The notes: generated from the sequence alone by a model not told the origin. DNA of 64,000 nt from Bog-473 sp963742035 (GCA_963742035.1 CAVUKH010000005.1:62001-126000); one strand, 5' to 3'; shown: positions 18,008 through 27,071, numbered from the stretch's first letter. Program-made: numbers and translations.

Positions 18008-19720
18008 ATGAACTGCACACTGCCCGCGAATCGCCGGACCCGTTCCAAGCGGATGGCGCGACGTCGGAGTTGGACTGGAGCTGCAGCCTTCATGGGCTCG
18101 TCGTTCCTGGCGCTCGTGCTCGTCGCATGTGTCGCCGGGTCCAACGGGGTTGCCGGGGCTTCCGACACTCCGGGGGCGCCCTCGACCAAGTCGACCACGT
18201 CGACCACGTCGACCACGTCCACGACCAGCCCAACCTCGTCTGACACTCCACCCGCGGTGACCGAACGGCCCAACGTGACGGCTGCCGGAATCGCGGGGAC
18301 GGGGTCCTCATTTGCAGCGCCGGCCGTAACCGCTTGGACGAACGACGTGTCGCAGGCGCCCTACAACCTCAGCGTGAATTACACGTCAAGTAACTCGGGC
18401 CAGGGGCGTTACGAGTTCACCCAGGGGACGGTCGACTATGCGGTGAGCGACACCGGCTATGTGAGCTCGAGTGTCGGCACCACCCCGCCCACCTTTCCCT
18501 ACGAGTTCATCCCGATTACGGCGGCTGGGGTGGCCTTCATGTACAACATCCCAGGTCTCAGCCAAACGCTCCAGCTGACCAGCTATACCGCGTGCCTCCT
18601 TCTGACCGGACAGATCACCAACTGGGATGACCCCGCGTTGAAGGCGAACGGTGCGAATGCGAGCGTGACGTTGCCGAATCTCGCGGTGAAGCCCGTCACG
18701 GAGAGCGATCCCGCTGGGACCAACTTCGTGCTCGAGGAGTACTGCATCGACGAGCAGCCGGCAGTCTGGGCCAAGTACGCCCAGAACGAGCAGGGGTTCC
18801 CGCCACCGAGTGGAGTGCCGATCTCGCCGACGGTGCCCGGTTCGAACTGGGAGGCGCCGAGCAACGGTCTCGACGAGTCCTCGACTTCGGCCGTTGCCTC
18901 AAACATCGTCAATACGGCCGGCTCCATCGGGCCCGTGCAAGTGAACTACGCCAACGACTCCGGATTCACGGGGTCGAACCCGGCTCAGGCAGTTGCTGCG
19001 GTCGAGAACGCCAGCAACAAGTTCACTCTGCCGACGCCCGTCGATGTCGCCTCGGCGCTGGCCTACGCGACACAGAATCCCACGACGGGACTCCACGAGC
19101 TGAATTTCAATGGCGCGGGTCCCAATGTCTACAACCCGTCGACCTACAGCTATCTGCTGACTCCCACCAAGGGGTGGTCCACATCCAAAGGGGACACGAT
19201 GAGCAACTTCGTCAATTACGTCCTGACGCTGGGCCAGCAGTCAGCCCCCAAGCGCGGTTATGCCACCCTGGGTCTCTCGCTCGAGCGCTACGGCATTGAT
19301 CAGGTCATCGCCAATGTTCCCGGTGCGGTCGACCCGACAGCGGCCGAAAGTGCTGCGTACTCGTGCGGTGATCTGACACCCACGGAGGTGCAGGCTGGCC
19401 AGACGACGCCCACCTGTGGCGTGACAAACGGGGTTGCCCCACCTGCGCCTCCAGGCGCAGCGAACGTGGCCACGACCAACGGCAACCCGGCTTTGGGCGG
19501 GGTCTCGGCCAAGGCCGTGACCGCTGGTGCAACCAGCGGAAGCGGGGGATCGGGTGGTGGGGGTGTCGATCCCGCAGTCTCGCTCGCTGGAACCTCAGCC
19601 ATGGCCTCGACGGGGAGTGATCCACTGCCGCTGGTCCTGATCGGCGTGCTTCTTCTGGTCGTCGGGTGGGTCGGTCGCCGTCGGCTGAAGAGTCACCGCC
19701 AACAGGGTGAGAGCTCATGA
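18008..19720 (+). CDS. pstS: Phosphate-binding protein PstS with lipobox-like N terminus and C-terminal anchor
   Basis: 570 aa; ATG 18008 with AGGAG 10-14 bases upstream. The N terminus is Arg-rich with a hydrophobic run ending LVAC, a plausible lipobox, then a Thr/Ser-rich linker. The binding domain starts with GTGSSFAAPAVTAW, the usual PstS phosphate-loop opening, with SDPAGTNFVLEEYC and KGDTMSNFVNYVL further on. The C terminus is unusual: MASTGSDPLP, a membrane helix and GRRRLK, like a sortase-type or membrane anchor, which ordinary PstS lacks. It would therefore have two possible anchors. It follows pstA and overlaps the next gene by 4 nt. The PstS call is firm; the anchoring mechanism is inference. 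Confidence 0.87.
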   Translation: MNCTLPANRRTRSKRMARRRSWTGAAAFMGSSFLALVLVACVAGSNGVAGASDTPGAPSTKSTTSTTSTTSTTSPTSSDTPPAVTERPNVTAAGIAGTGSSFAAPAVTAWTNDVSQAPYNLSVNYTSSNSGQGRYEFTQGTVDYAVSDTGYVSSSVGTTPPTFPYEFIPITAAGVAFMYNIPGLSQTLQLTSYTACLLLTGQITNWDDPALKANGANASVTLPNLAVKPVTESDPAGTNFVLEEYCIDEQPAVWAKYAQNEQGFPPPSGVPISPTVPGSNWEAPSNGLDESSTSAVASNIVNTAGSIGPVQVNYANDSGFTGSNPAQAVAAVENASNKFTLPTPVDVASALAYATQNPTTGLHELNFNGAGPNVYNPSTYSYLLTPTKGWSTSKGDTMSNFVNYVLTLGQQSAPKRGYATLGLSLERYGIDQVIANVPGAVDPTAAESAAYSCGDLTPTEVQAGQTTPTCGVTNGVAPPAPPGAANVATTNGNPALGGVSAKAVTAGATSGSGGSGGGGVDPAVSLAGTSAMASTGSDPLPLVLIGVLLLVVGWVGRRRLKSHRQQGESS

Positions 19721-20165
19721 TGGCTCCATGTGCGCGCTGGCGCTACGGCGCGCTGTTCCTGGTGGGTTCGATGCTGATGACATCCCTTGGCATTGCGCTT
19801 TCGCCGGGAGCCGGGGCAGGTACGGACCCCACTGCGTTGGTCGGCGAAGGTGGGTCTTTCCTGACGCCCGTCACCGATTTGCTGCTCAAGGCGGACACCG
19901 GCCTTGCGCCGCTGAATCCCCAATACAACGACGCGAATATCGACCAGGGCATCGGCGACCTTGTCGGAACCGGACCAGGGCAATTCGGCGCGGACTTCGT
20001 CGTTTCGGAGCGTCCGCTGACTTCGACCGAGGTCGCGACCGGCAAAGCCAATGGGCGGACGTTCGCCTACGTGCCCTTTGCGGCCACACCAGTTGCCATA
20101 GCCACCCTCGCCGTCTGCGACCCGGGCGGCCTTGAGGGAAACTCGACGAACGCGCTCTGTTCAGG
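19717..20165 (+). pseudogene. N-terminal part of a second PstS-like protein (frame change follows)
   Basis: The ATG at 19717 overlaps the pstS stop. It gives a signal peptide (GALFLVGSMLMTSLGIALS, then PGAGA) and the first lobe of a PstS-like domain (GEGGSFLTPVTDLLL, FVVSERPLTSTEV, YVPFAATPVAIATLA). The frame runs on to 20274 without homology. From about 20165 the matching sequence (IPLTASLTGSLFMQGLTNTG) is in the next frame, which continues into the 20132-22138 reading frame. One base gained or lost near 20159-20168 explains this. The intact product would be PstS-like protein plus anchor plus PstB, or these as two coupled genes. Confidence 0.6.
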
Positions 20166-22138
20166 ACATCCCGTTGACGGCGTCGTTGACGGGGTCATTG
20201 TTCATGCAAGGCCTCACGAATACGGGGGTGTCCCCCAATCAGGGATTGCCGCTGGCACTGACGGGTTGGGGTGATCCGCGGCTCACCCAGGCCAATGGCC
20301 AACCAATTCCGAGCACGGCGGTCTATCAGGCCTCGACTCTCGAGCCATCGGCCGAGAACACAGCCCTCATGGCGTATCTGGACAGTGATCCGACCTCCAA
20401 GGAGCTGTTCGACAATGCACTGAACAACCCGGTGGCCACTCCTCTCACCTCGAGCGATACGCCCTCGGAGATCTGGCCATTCCACCGTCAACATGCCTAC
20501 GTGGGAGGCGACGCCGGCCTCATTGAGAAGGAGCTCAACATCAACTCCGAGACCAACGCTCCGTCGTTGCTGAATTCCTGGGCGGGATTGGGTGCTGGGG
20601 GCGCAGCCGCCGACGACGTGTTCCCACTGTCCTCGGTGTGGGCCGGCGCTCCCCAGGGAACGCCCTGGAATATTCCGACCGCGGCGATTCAGAACGCCAA
20701 CGGCAAGTTCGTGGCCCCCAGCGCGGCGTCGGCGGAGGCGGCGGAATCGGATGCGACGATGGATCCAAAGACGAACCTGGTGACGTTCGCGGCCAATCCG
20801 AATGACGCCTCCGCCTACAACAACTATCTCATGGTGGAGAGCTACCTGATCGTCCCAACCTCGGGACTGTCCGCTTCCAAGGCGGCCAAGCTCTCGCAGT
20901 ACATCCGGTTCATGGTCGGACCGGTGGCCCAGTCCGACGAGGAGACGTTGGGATCTGCACCCCCGACATCGGCGATGGTGGCCGCCGACCTGAAGGTGGC
21001 GGTCACGCTGGACTCGGAGGCGACGACCACTGCGTCGACTTCCTCGACTACCGGAGGGAGCACCACCTCCACCACCTCGACCACCACGACCACGGTTGCG
21101 GCGGCATCTTCGATCTCGACGGCGAGTGCAACGGGGAACATCGGTAACACAGGTGCTGGCGGTTCGAGTTCCGGCCTGGCCGCTACCGGCGCGTCGGATC
21201 CCGTTCCGCTGCTTGGCGCGGGGGCTGCTCTGATTGGGCTCGGCATTGTCGGGCGAAGACGAATGCGCCGATCGAAGCGAACCGAGGTCACGGCCGTGAC
21301 GACCACCGAGCAGGAACTCGGCGCGCCAACGGACCAACCAACGGCATCGCCGGAGTCCGGGTTTGCGCGCTCAGGCTTGGAGGCGACCAACGTCAGCGCG
21401 TGGTTCGGTTCCCACAAGGTGCTCGAGCGAATCTCGCTGTCAATGCCGGCCGGAGAAGTCACCGCGCTGATCGGTCCGTCCGGCTGTGGAAAGTCCACCT
21501 TCCTGAGGATCCTGAACCGGATGCACGAGCTCGTACCCATTGCCGCCCTCTCCGGCTCGGTCCGACTGGACGGGGTGGACATTTACGGGCCGACGCTGCG
21601 CATCACCGAGACCCGACTGAGGATCGGCATGGTGTTCCAGCGGCCGAACCCCTTCCCCTCCATGACGATTGCCCAGAACGTGCTGGCCGGCCTCAAACTG
21701 TCGGGTACCAAGGTCGCCAATGCTGACGGCCTGGTGAAGGAGTGCCTCGAGAGGGCCGGGCTCTGGCGTGAGGCCAGGAATCGCCTCAATGAGCCCGGGG
21801 GGGCTCTCTCGGGTGGTCAACAACAGCGTCTCTGCATCGCCCGGGCTCTCGCCGTCCGACCGAGCGTTCTCCTCATGGACGAGCCGTGTTCGGCTCTCGA
21901 CCCGATCTCGACCGGTGTCATCGAGGAGACCATCAATGAGCTCCGACACCAGCTGACAATCGTCATCGTGACGCACAATATGCAGCAGGCCCAACGGGTT
22001 TCTGACACCTGCGCGCTCTTTCTGGTCGATAGCGAGGGGGCACCCGGGCACATCGTGGAGACCGGGCCCACGCAACAGGTGTTCTCGAATCCCCATGACC
22101 CGAGGACGTCCGATTATGTGAACGGTCGCTTCGGATGA
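20132..22138 (+). CDS. pstB: PstS-like C-terminal lobe, LAATG anchor and phosphate ABC ATPase PstB in one frame
   Basis: 668 aa as read, though the first dozen codons are probably out of frame. Residues ~15-330 are the second part of a PstS-like domain. A Thr-rich linker, LAATGASDPVP, a hydrophobic helix and GRRRMRRSKR follow. With no stop the frame enters an ABC ATPase with Walker A GPSGCGKST, signature LSGGQQQRLCIARAL, Walker B LLMDEPCSALDP and switch VTHNMQQAQ, which is PstB. PstB normally is a separate ~260-aa protein. A GTG at 21296 with GAGG about 9 nt upstream could start a free ~280-aa PstB, so fusion versus internal start is open. Topologically the fusion is possible: binding lobe outside, one helix, ATPase inside. 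Confidence 0.8.
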   Translation: MRETRRTRSVQDIPLTASLTGSLFMQGLTNTGVSPNQGLPLALTGWGDPRLTQANGQPIPSTAVYQASTLEPSAENTALMAYLDSDPTSKELFDNALNNPVATPLTSSDTPSEIWPFHRQHAYVGGDAGLIEKELNINSETNAPSLLNSWAGLGAGGAAADDVFPLSSVWAGAPQGTPWNIPTAAIQNANGKFVAPSAASAEAAESDATMDPKTNLVTFAANPNDASAYNNYLMVESYLIVPTSGLSASKAAKLSQYIRFMVGPVAQSDEETLGSAPPTSAMVAADLKVAVTLDSEATTTASTSSTTGGSTTSTTSTTTTTVAAASSISTASATGNIGNTGAGGSSSGLAATGASDPVPLLGAGAALIGLGIVGRRRMRRSKRTEVTAVTTTEQELGAPTDQPTASPESGFARSGLEATNVSAWFGSHKVLERISLSMPAGEVTALIGPSGCGKSTFLRILNRMHELVPIAALSGSVRLDGVDIYGPTLRITETRLRIGMVFQRPNPFPSMTIAQNVLAGLKLSGTKVANADGLVKECLERAGLWREARNRLNEPGGALSGGQQQRLCIARALAVRPSVLLMDEPCSALDPISTGVIEETINELRHQLTIVIVTHNMQQAQRVSDTCALFLVDSEGAPGHIVETGPTQQVFSNPHDPRTSDYVNGRFG

Positions 22139-22196
22139 GTGTTCATGTGATGCGTTCTCAGGACGAGCGGGTGTCGGCACGACGAAGGGTACGGCC

Positions 22197-23237
22197 ATGA
22201 CCCAAGCGCTGGACGTCCCGCTTCCGAACAGTCGATGGTCTGCCATGAGAAATTGGCGGGATGAGTGGCGTCGTCGGTGGATAGATGCTTCCCAGACGAC
22301 GCGCACGCGCATTCAGGTGGGCGTGCTCCTTGCCGCCGTGCTCATCGCCTACAACTACTCCCTGAGAACGCTCCTGCAGACGGCCGACCAACAGACACCG
22401 CTCGCCTACATAAGTCTGGTGCCGGCCATCGCACTCGCTCTGGCGGCGGTTCGTGCGAGACCCCTCAAACCTGAGCCGGCGATCTACGACCGACAGGTGG
22501 ACTACACCATCGGGATACCGCTGATTCTCGCCGCCATTGCCATCAACGAGTTTCTCCCTGCCCGCATGTCGGCCATGTTCTGGGTCTACCGGGTCGACCT
22601 CTTCTCCCTTCCCATTTTCATTGCCGGTGTCGTCGCCATCATCTTCGGATGCCGCGTCATGTGGCGTCAGAAGCTGGCAATTGCCTTCTTGTTCCTGGCC
22701 TGGCCCTATCCCTACGAAAAATACCTCCTCGGTGTCCTCAACGCCTTCACGACGCTGACATTGCAGGCGATGACCAAAATCGCGGTCTGGACCCATCTTG
22801 CGGTTCCCGGACCCTCTTCGAACGGTGTGTTTGCGGTGACGCACCACGGAACACCATTTTCCCTCAGCATCGTGTCCGCCTGTTCCGGGGTCAACGGAGT
22901 AGTCGGCTTTCTTCTGGTCGGCTCTGCCTTCGCGGCGATCGTGCGCGGACCCATCGTGCGCAAAGTGCTCTGGCTCGCTGGCGGCATGGTTTTGCTCTTC
23001 GCCCTCAATCTCGGTCGGATCACCTTCATCTTCTTCGCGGGAAAGGAGTGGGGAGAGTCGATCGCCATCAACGTCTTCCATCCCTTCGTTGGCCTGGTCC
23101 TCTTCTGCCTGGGCGTCGTGGTCATGCTCCTGCTGATCCGTCCCCTGGGGATGCATATTCAGTTCGGCATGACCGCGCCGACGTCATCGGCCATGGTCCC
23201 TCGGCCACCGTGCCGTCTTCGGACGGTGCTCAGGTGA
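22197..23237 (+). CDS. Exosortase/archaeosortase-family transpeptidase
   Basis: 346 aa polytopic membrane protein with about eight helices. The three catalytic residues of the family are in place: Cys229 in SACSGVNG, Arg274 in LNLGRITF and His295 in NVFHPFVG. Exosortases cleave C-terminal sorting signals made of a short motif, a membrane helix and an Arg cluster, at the outer face of the membrane. Its start is 58 bases after pstB and its stop overlaps the next gene by 4 nt, so it may be cotranscribed with both. Possible substrates within the window are the two TPEVP-tailed proteins. The family call is firm; the subfamily and the substrates are inferred. Confidence 0.88.
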   Translation: MTQALDVPLPNSRWSAMRNWRDEWRRRWIDASQTTRTRIQVGVLLAAVLIAYNYSLRTLLQTADQQTPLAYISLVPAIALALAAVRARPLKPEPAIYDRQVDYTIGIPLILAAIAINEFLPARMSAMFWVYRVDLFSLPIFIAGVVAIIFGCRVMWRQKLAIAFLFLAWPYPYEKYLLGVLNAFTTLTLQAMTKIAVWTHLAVPGPSSNGVFAVTHHGTPFSLSIVSACSGVNGVVGFLLVGSAFAAIVRGPIVRKVLWLAGGMVLLFALNLGRITFIFFAGKEWGESIAINVFHPFVGLVLFCLGVVVMLLLIRPLGMHIQFGMTAPTSSAMVPRPPCRLRTVLR

Positions 23238-23995
23238 AGCCAAAAGGGCGCGTGCCGCTCGCAGTGCCGAGGGTCTACTTCGCCGTCGTGGCCGTGATCT
23301 TGGCCGCTCTCGTCGTCGGTATCAGCAATCTCGGTCTCAGTACGTACAACCTCGTGGCTGGGGTGGCCGGCCAGGCCAAGTTGACCGCCTTCATCCAAGG
23401 CCCTGTGGCTCCGGCCGGTTGGTCCGCGAACTACGAGACCACCTATGGCTGGGCGAAACCGCTGTTCGGCGATAGCTCCGTGTGGAACCGGTACGTCATG
23501 CAGCCCGGAAGCGGCGGCACCCTCCATGCGACGACCACCGTGGTGGCCGATGTCATCAATGCCGCCGACCTCTCGGGGTTTTCAGCGTTCGGCGTCGAGA
23601 ACTGCTACACCTTCCACGGCTACGCCCTCGCAGACATCACCCAGGTGTCACTCGCCGGAGGAATCACCGGCCAGGCGCTGTCTTACACGTCGCAGCAATT
23701 CGGTAGCTGGTCGATCGTGTACTGGATCGTGCCGGTCAAGATGGACGCTGGAGGTACCGCCTACGAGCGGGTGGTGCTCTACGTCCAGAACAGAGGTCAA
23801 GGAGTGGTGATCAAGGGAGTCACGACCGCCGACTCCGTCCGCAATATCGGCGGTACGCTCAACCGTTCGAACCAGGCAGACATCGGGCTCATCAACAATC
23901 GAACATTCCTCGTCGCCTTCGCCGATCAGCTGATCAACGCCCAGGCGAAGCGGGCGTCCATCATCGCGGCCGGTTCAAATGTCACCTCGACCTGA
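23234..23995 (+). CDS. Exosortase-associated EpsI-like membrane-anchored protein
   Basis: 253 aa from the GTG at 23234, which overlaps the exosortase stop by 4 nt. One N-terminal helix (FAVVAVILAALVVGI) is followed by an extracytoplasmic domain. The stretch ENCYTFHGYAL, then QQFGSWSIVYWIVPVKM and YERVVLYVQN, recalls the DUF3485 (EpsI) pattern of a conserved Cys-Tyr segment followed by paired strands. EpsI proteins are encoded next to, or fused with, exosortases and are thought to assist them or act as substrates. The coupling supports the call, but the sequence match is by eye. Confidence 0.6.
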   Translation: MKPKGRVPLAVPRVYFAVVAVILAALVVGISNLGLSTYNLVAGVAGQAKLTAFIQGPVAPAGWSANYETTYGWAKPLFGDSSVWNRYVMQPGSGGTLHATTTVVADVINAADLSGFSAFGVENCYTFHGYALADITQVSLAGGITGQALSYTSQQFGSWSIVYWIVPVKMDAGGTAYERVVLYVQNRGQGVVIKGVTTADSVRNIGGTLNRSNQADIGLINNRTFLVAFADQLINAQAKRASIIAAGSNVTST

Positions 23996-24075
23996 CTCCT
24001 CGGCTCACGGGTTGAGCTGCAAGCCGCCAATGGATGTTGCGTTGACCAGCGTGCCAGCTTGTCGAGGCTGAACCC

Positions 24076-24795
24076 GTGACGTCGGTCCCGGCCGATCCCG
24101 ACGGGCCGCCGATGGCGTCCGATGACACCCCGAAACCAGGTGAACTGAAAATCAAGGAGCGGCGCTCCTGGAAGACGTGGCAACTTCTGACCGCCGTTCT
24201 GTTGGCGGCCATCCTCGGGATGTGGATCAACGGGGATACGGGAGGAGCATCGGGCACGGGTGGAACGAGCGCAAGCAGCGGCAAGCTGCCTCCTCCCAAT
24301 GCGTCGTCTTCGGGTTCGACTGCGGCCACGACCACCACGGCTCCCAGTGGCGGTACGGCCAAAGCGGGCGCCGCCGTCGGCAGTTCGAGTGGTGCGACGA
24401 CGACCACGACGACCGCCGCCGGCGCCACCACGACCACGGTGGCGGGCGGATCGACCTCGACACCCACCTCGGCTCCTGCGGCTGCCGCCGGCCCCGCCCG
24501 CGTGCTCCTGACCTCACCGCAGCTCAAGGGCAATTGGACCAGCACGTCGTTCACGACGACCGCGGCGCCATGGAATATCGGCTGGGCCTTCTCCTGTGCC
24601 CCGGCGCCGGCAGCAGGACCGTCGTTCCAGGTCTTCGTTGTGCCGGCCGGTGGATCCCCGTCCGGCACACCCGCCATCAGTGAGACCGGACCGTCAGGAC
24701 AGTCGGTGACGGCTCAATCCACCACTGGCGCGCAGACCTTGGTGATCCAAACGACGGCGTCGTGTACCTGGATAGTCAAGGTCACGGGCTCGTAG
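24076..24795 (+). CDS. Thr/Ser-rich single-pass membrane protein
   Basis: 239 aa; the coordinate marks a GTG start and in-frame alternatives exist. A short polar N terminus is followed by one helix (TWQLLTAVLLAAILGMWI). A long Gly/Ser/Thr/Ala linker with runs of Thr comes next, probably a wall-spanning, possibly glycosylated stalk. The C-terminal ~90-residue domain has two cysteines (FSCAPAP, ASCTWIV) that may form a disulfide, and ends in beta-strand-like sequence. I do not recognise the family. The product is likely displayed on the cell surface. It lies 80 bases after the EpsI-like gene, which suggests it belongs to the same surface locus. Confidence 0.55.
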   Translation: MTSVPADPDGPPMASDDTPKPGELKIKERRSWKTWQLLTAVLLAAILGMWINGDTGGASGTGGTSASSGKLPPPNASSSGSTAATTTTAPSGGTAKAGAAVGSSSGATTTTTTAAGATTTTVAGGSTSTPTSAPAAAAGPARVLLTSPQLKGNWTSTSFTTTAAPWNIGWAFSCAPAPAAGPSFQVFVVPAGGSPSGTPAISETGPSGQSVTAQSTTGAQTLVIQTTASCTWIVKVTGS

Positions 24796-24870
24796 TCGTC
24801 ACGCCACGGCGACAGACTCCGCCGCATGATCGCCCCGTTGGCATCCGACGTGAGCCGGTAGATTGACCCC

Positions 24871-25500
24871 ATGCGCCTCGCAGTCCTTGTCTCGGGTTCC
24901 GGGACGATCCTGCGGGCGATGCTGGAAGATGGCCTCCCGGTCTCCGTCGTCCTCTCCGACCGGCCCTGCACCGCCCTGGCCCTGGCCGAGCAGCACGGGG
25001 TCGCCGCCGAGCTGGTCGACCGGGCCGTCTACGGCGGCTTCGGCCCGGAGTTCGACCGGAACGCCTTCACGGCCACGGTGGCCGCCACGCTGGTGGCGCA
25101 CCAGGTCGATCTGGTGGCCATGGCCGGCTTCGGGACCGTGCTGACGGGTGCCGTCCACCAGGCCCTTCCCGATCGGATCGTCAACACCCACCCTGCGCTG
25201 CTGCCTGCGTTCCCGGGCTGGCACGGGGTGCGTGACGCCCTGGCCGCCGGCGTCCCCGAGACGGGCTGCACCGTGCACCTCGCCACCCTCGAAATGGATG
25301 CCGGGCCGATCCTGGCCCAGGAGGTGGTCCCGGTCCTGCCCGGCGACACCGAGGAGACGTTGCACGAGCGCATCAAGGTGGTCGAGCGGAAGCTCTACCC
25401 GGCCACCGTGGCCTGGGCCCTGGCCGAGCTGGAGGCGGGACGTGGTATTCATCCCGACCCGGAGAAGAGAGAAGGAGCAGTGGAGGAGATGACGTCGTGA
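24871..25500 (+). CDS. purN: Phosphoribosylglycinamide formyltransferase
   Basis: 209 aa, the normal size. The enzyme moves a formyl group from 10-formyl-THF to GAR in purine synthesis. Visible marks are the N-terminal LAVLVSGSGTILRAM, MAGFGTVLTG, then NTHPALLPAFPGWHG containing the catalytic Asn-His pair, and HLATLEMDAGPILAQE. The stop overlaps the purH start by 4 nt (GTGA). It is the first gene of a five-gene one-carbon/purine run. Confidence 0.95.
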   Translation: MRLAVLVSGSGTILRAMLEDGLPVSVVLSDRPCTALALAEQHGVAAELVDRAVYGGFGPEFDRNAFTATVAATLVAHQVDLVAMAGFGTVLTGAVHQALPDRIVNTHPALLPAFPGWHGVRDALAAGVPETGCTVHLATLEMDAGPILAQEVVPVLPGDTEETLHERIKVVERKLYPATVAWALAELEAGRGIHPDPEKREGAVEEMTS

Positions 25501-27071
25501 GAGCCCTGTTGTCCGTCTACGACAAGGAGGGCCTGGTCGAGCTGGCCCAGGGTCTCTCGGACCTCGGCTGGGAGCTCGTCGCCAGTGGGAACACGTCGGG
25601 CAAGCTGACCGAGGCCGGGATCACCCATCTCGAGGTGGCCCAGGTCACGGGGTCCCCGGAAATGCTCGGCGGCCGCGTCAAGACGCTGCACCCGAAGATC
25701 CACGGCGGGATCCTGGCCGACCGGTCGAAGCCGGCGCACCTCGACGACCTGTCGACCAACGGCATTGAGGCCATCGACCTCGTGGTGTCGAACCTGTACC
25801 CCTTCTCGTCGGACCCTTCCGTCGAGCTCATCGACATCGGAGGCCCGGCGATGGTGCGCGCCGCGGCCAAGAACCACGAGCACGTCGGGATCCTCACCTC
25901 GCCGGCGGACTACCCGGCGGTGCTGGAGGAGCTCCGCACCTCCGGCTCCCTGTCGGCGGCGACCCGGCGCCGGCTGGCCCGGGCCGCGTTCGCACACACC
26001 GCCGCCTACGACGCGGCCATCGTCGCCTGGCTCGATGCCGGAGGACCGACCCCGGTCGGGGAGCTCGACGGTGTCACGGCGGCCGACACCGAGGAGGCCG
26101 AACTGTCGGCGGTGCTCCCACCGACGTTGCATCTCACGCTCGAGCGCACCGAGGTGCTGCGCTACGGCGAGAACCCGCACCAGCGCGGCTCGCGCTACCG
26201 CATGGCCGGCACCCCGAGCTGGTGGGACGCCATGGTGCAGCACGGCGGGAACCCGCTCTCCTATCTCAACCTCTTCGACGGCGACGCCGCCTGGCGCCTG
26301 GTGCACGAGCTGGCGGCGGACGCCGGCAACGGGCAGGCCGTGGCCATCATCAAGCACGCCAACCCCTGCGGCGCCGCCGTGGCCGGCGACCTGGTCACCG
26401 CCTACGAGCGGGCGCTCGAGTGCGACGTCCAGAGTGCCTTCGGGGGCGTGGTCGCAATCGGCGGCGGCGTGACCGCCGAGGTGGCCGACGCCATCGCCGC
26501 CGGGCCGCAGGCCGACGTGATCATCGCCGCCTCCTACACCCCCGAGGCCCTCGAGAAGCTGACCGGCCGGCGCCGGGCAACCCGGCTGCTGTCCGGTCCC
26601 GCCCCGGAACACGCACAGCGTCAATTAAGGAGCCTCGGTGCGAGCGTGCTGGTGCAGGACATCGACGCCTTCAGGTCGCCCCGCTCGGAGTGGCGGGCCG
26701 TCACCGCCCGCGCTCCGTCCGAGGAGGAGTGGCGCGACCTGGTCCTGGCCTGGCGGGTCTGCGGCCGCACCACCTCCAACGCGATCGCGATCGTGACCGC
26801 CGGCCAGGCCGTTGGTGTGGGCGCGGGCCAACAGTCGCGTGTCGTGGCCGCCGAGATCGCCGTGCAGAAGGCCGGCGAGCGGGCCAAGGGTGGTGCCGGC
26901 GCCAGCGACGCCTTCTTCCCGTTCCCCGACGGGCTGCTCGTCCTGGCCGACGCCGGGGTCACGGCGGTCGTCCAGCCCGGCGGGTCGGTGAAGGACGGGG
27001 AAGTGATCGCCGCCGCCGACGAAGCCGGATTGGCGATGGTCATGACCGGCGAACGGCACTTCCGCCACTGA
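25497..27071 (+). CDS. purH: Bifunctional AICAR formyltransferase / IMP cyclohydrolase
   Basis: 524 aa, full length. The N-terminal methylglyoxal-synthase-like cyclohydrolase half has LLSVYDKEGLVELAQGL, GGRVKTLHPKIHGGIL and DLVVSNLYPF. The AICAR transformylase half has LRYGENPHQ, the catalytic Lys-His in IKHANPCGA and CGRTTSNAIAIV. It carries out the last two steps to IMP, using 10-formyl-THF made by FolD, the next gene. The start is the GTG that overlaps purN; the TGA shares its last base with the folD ATG. Confidence 0.97.
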   Translation: MRALLSVYDKEGLVELAQGLSDLGWELVASGNTSGKLTEAGITHLEVAQVTGSPEMLGGRVKTLHPKIHGGILADRSKPAHLDDLSTNGIEAIDLVVSNLYPFSSDPSVELIDIGGPAMVRAAAKNHEHVGILTSPADYPAVLEELRTSGSLSAATRRRLARAAFAHTAAYDAAIVAWLDAGGPTPVGELDGVTAADTEEAELSAVLPPTLHLTLERTEVLRYGENPHQRGSRYRMAGTPSWWDAMVQHGGNPLSYLNLFDGDAAWRLVHELAADAGNGQAVAIIKHANPCGAAVAGDLVTAYERALECDVQSAFGGVVAIGGGVTAEVADAIAAGPQADVIIAASYTPEALEKLTGRRRATRLLSGPAPEHAQRQLRSLGASVLVQDIDAFRSPRSEWRAVTARAPSEEEWRDLVLAWRVCGRTTSNAIAIVTAGQAVGVGAGQQSRVVAAEIAVQKAGERAKGGAGASDAFFPFPDGLLVLADAGVTAVVQPGGSVKDGEVIAAADEAGLAMVMTGERHFRH

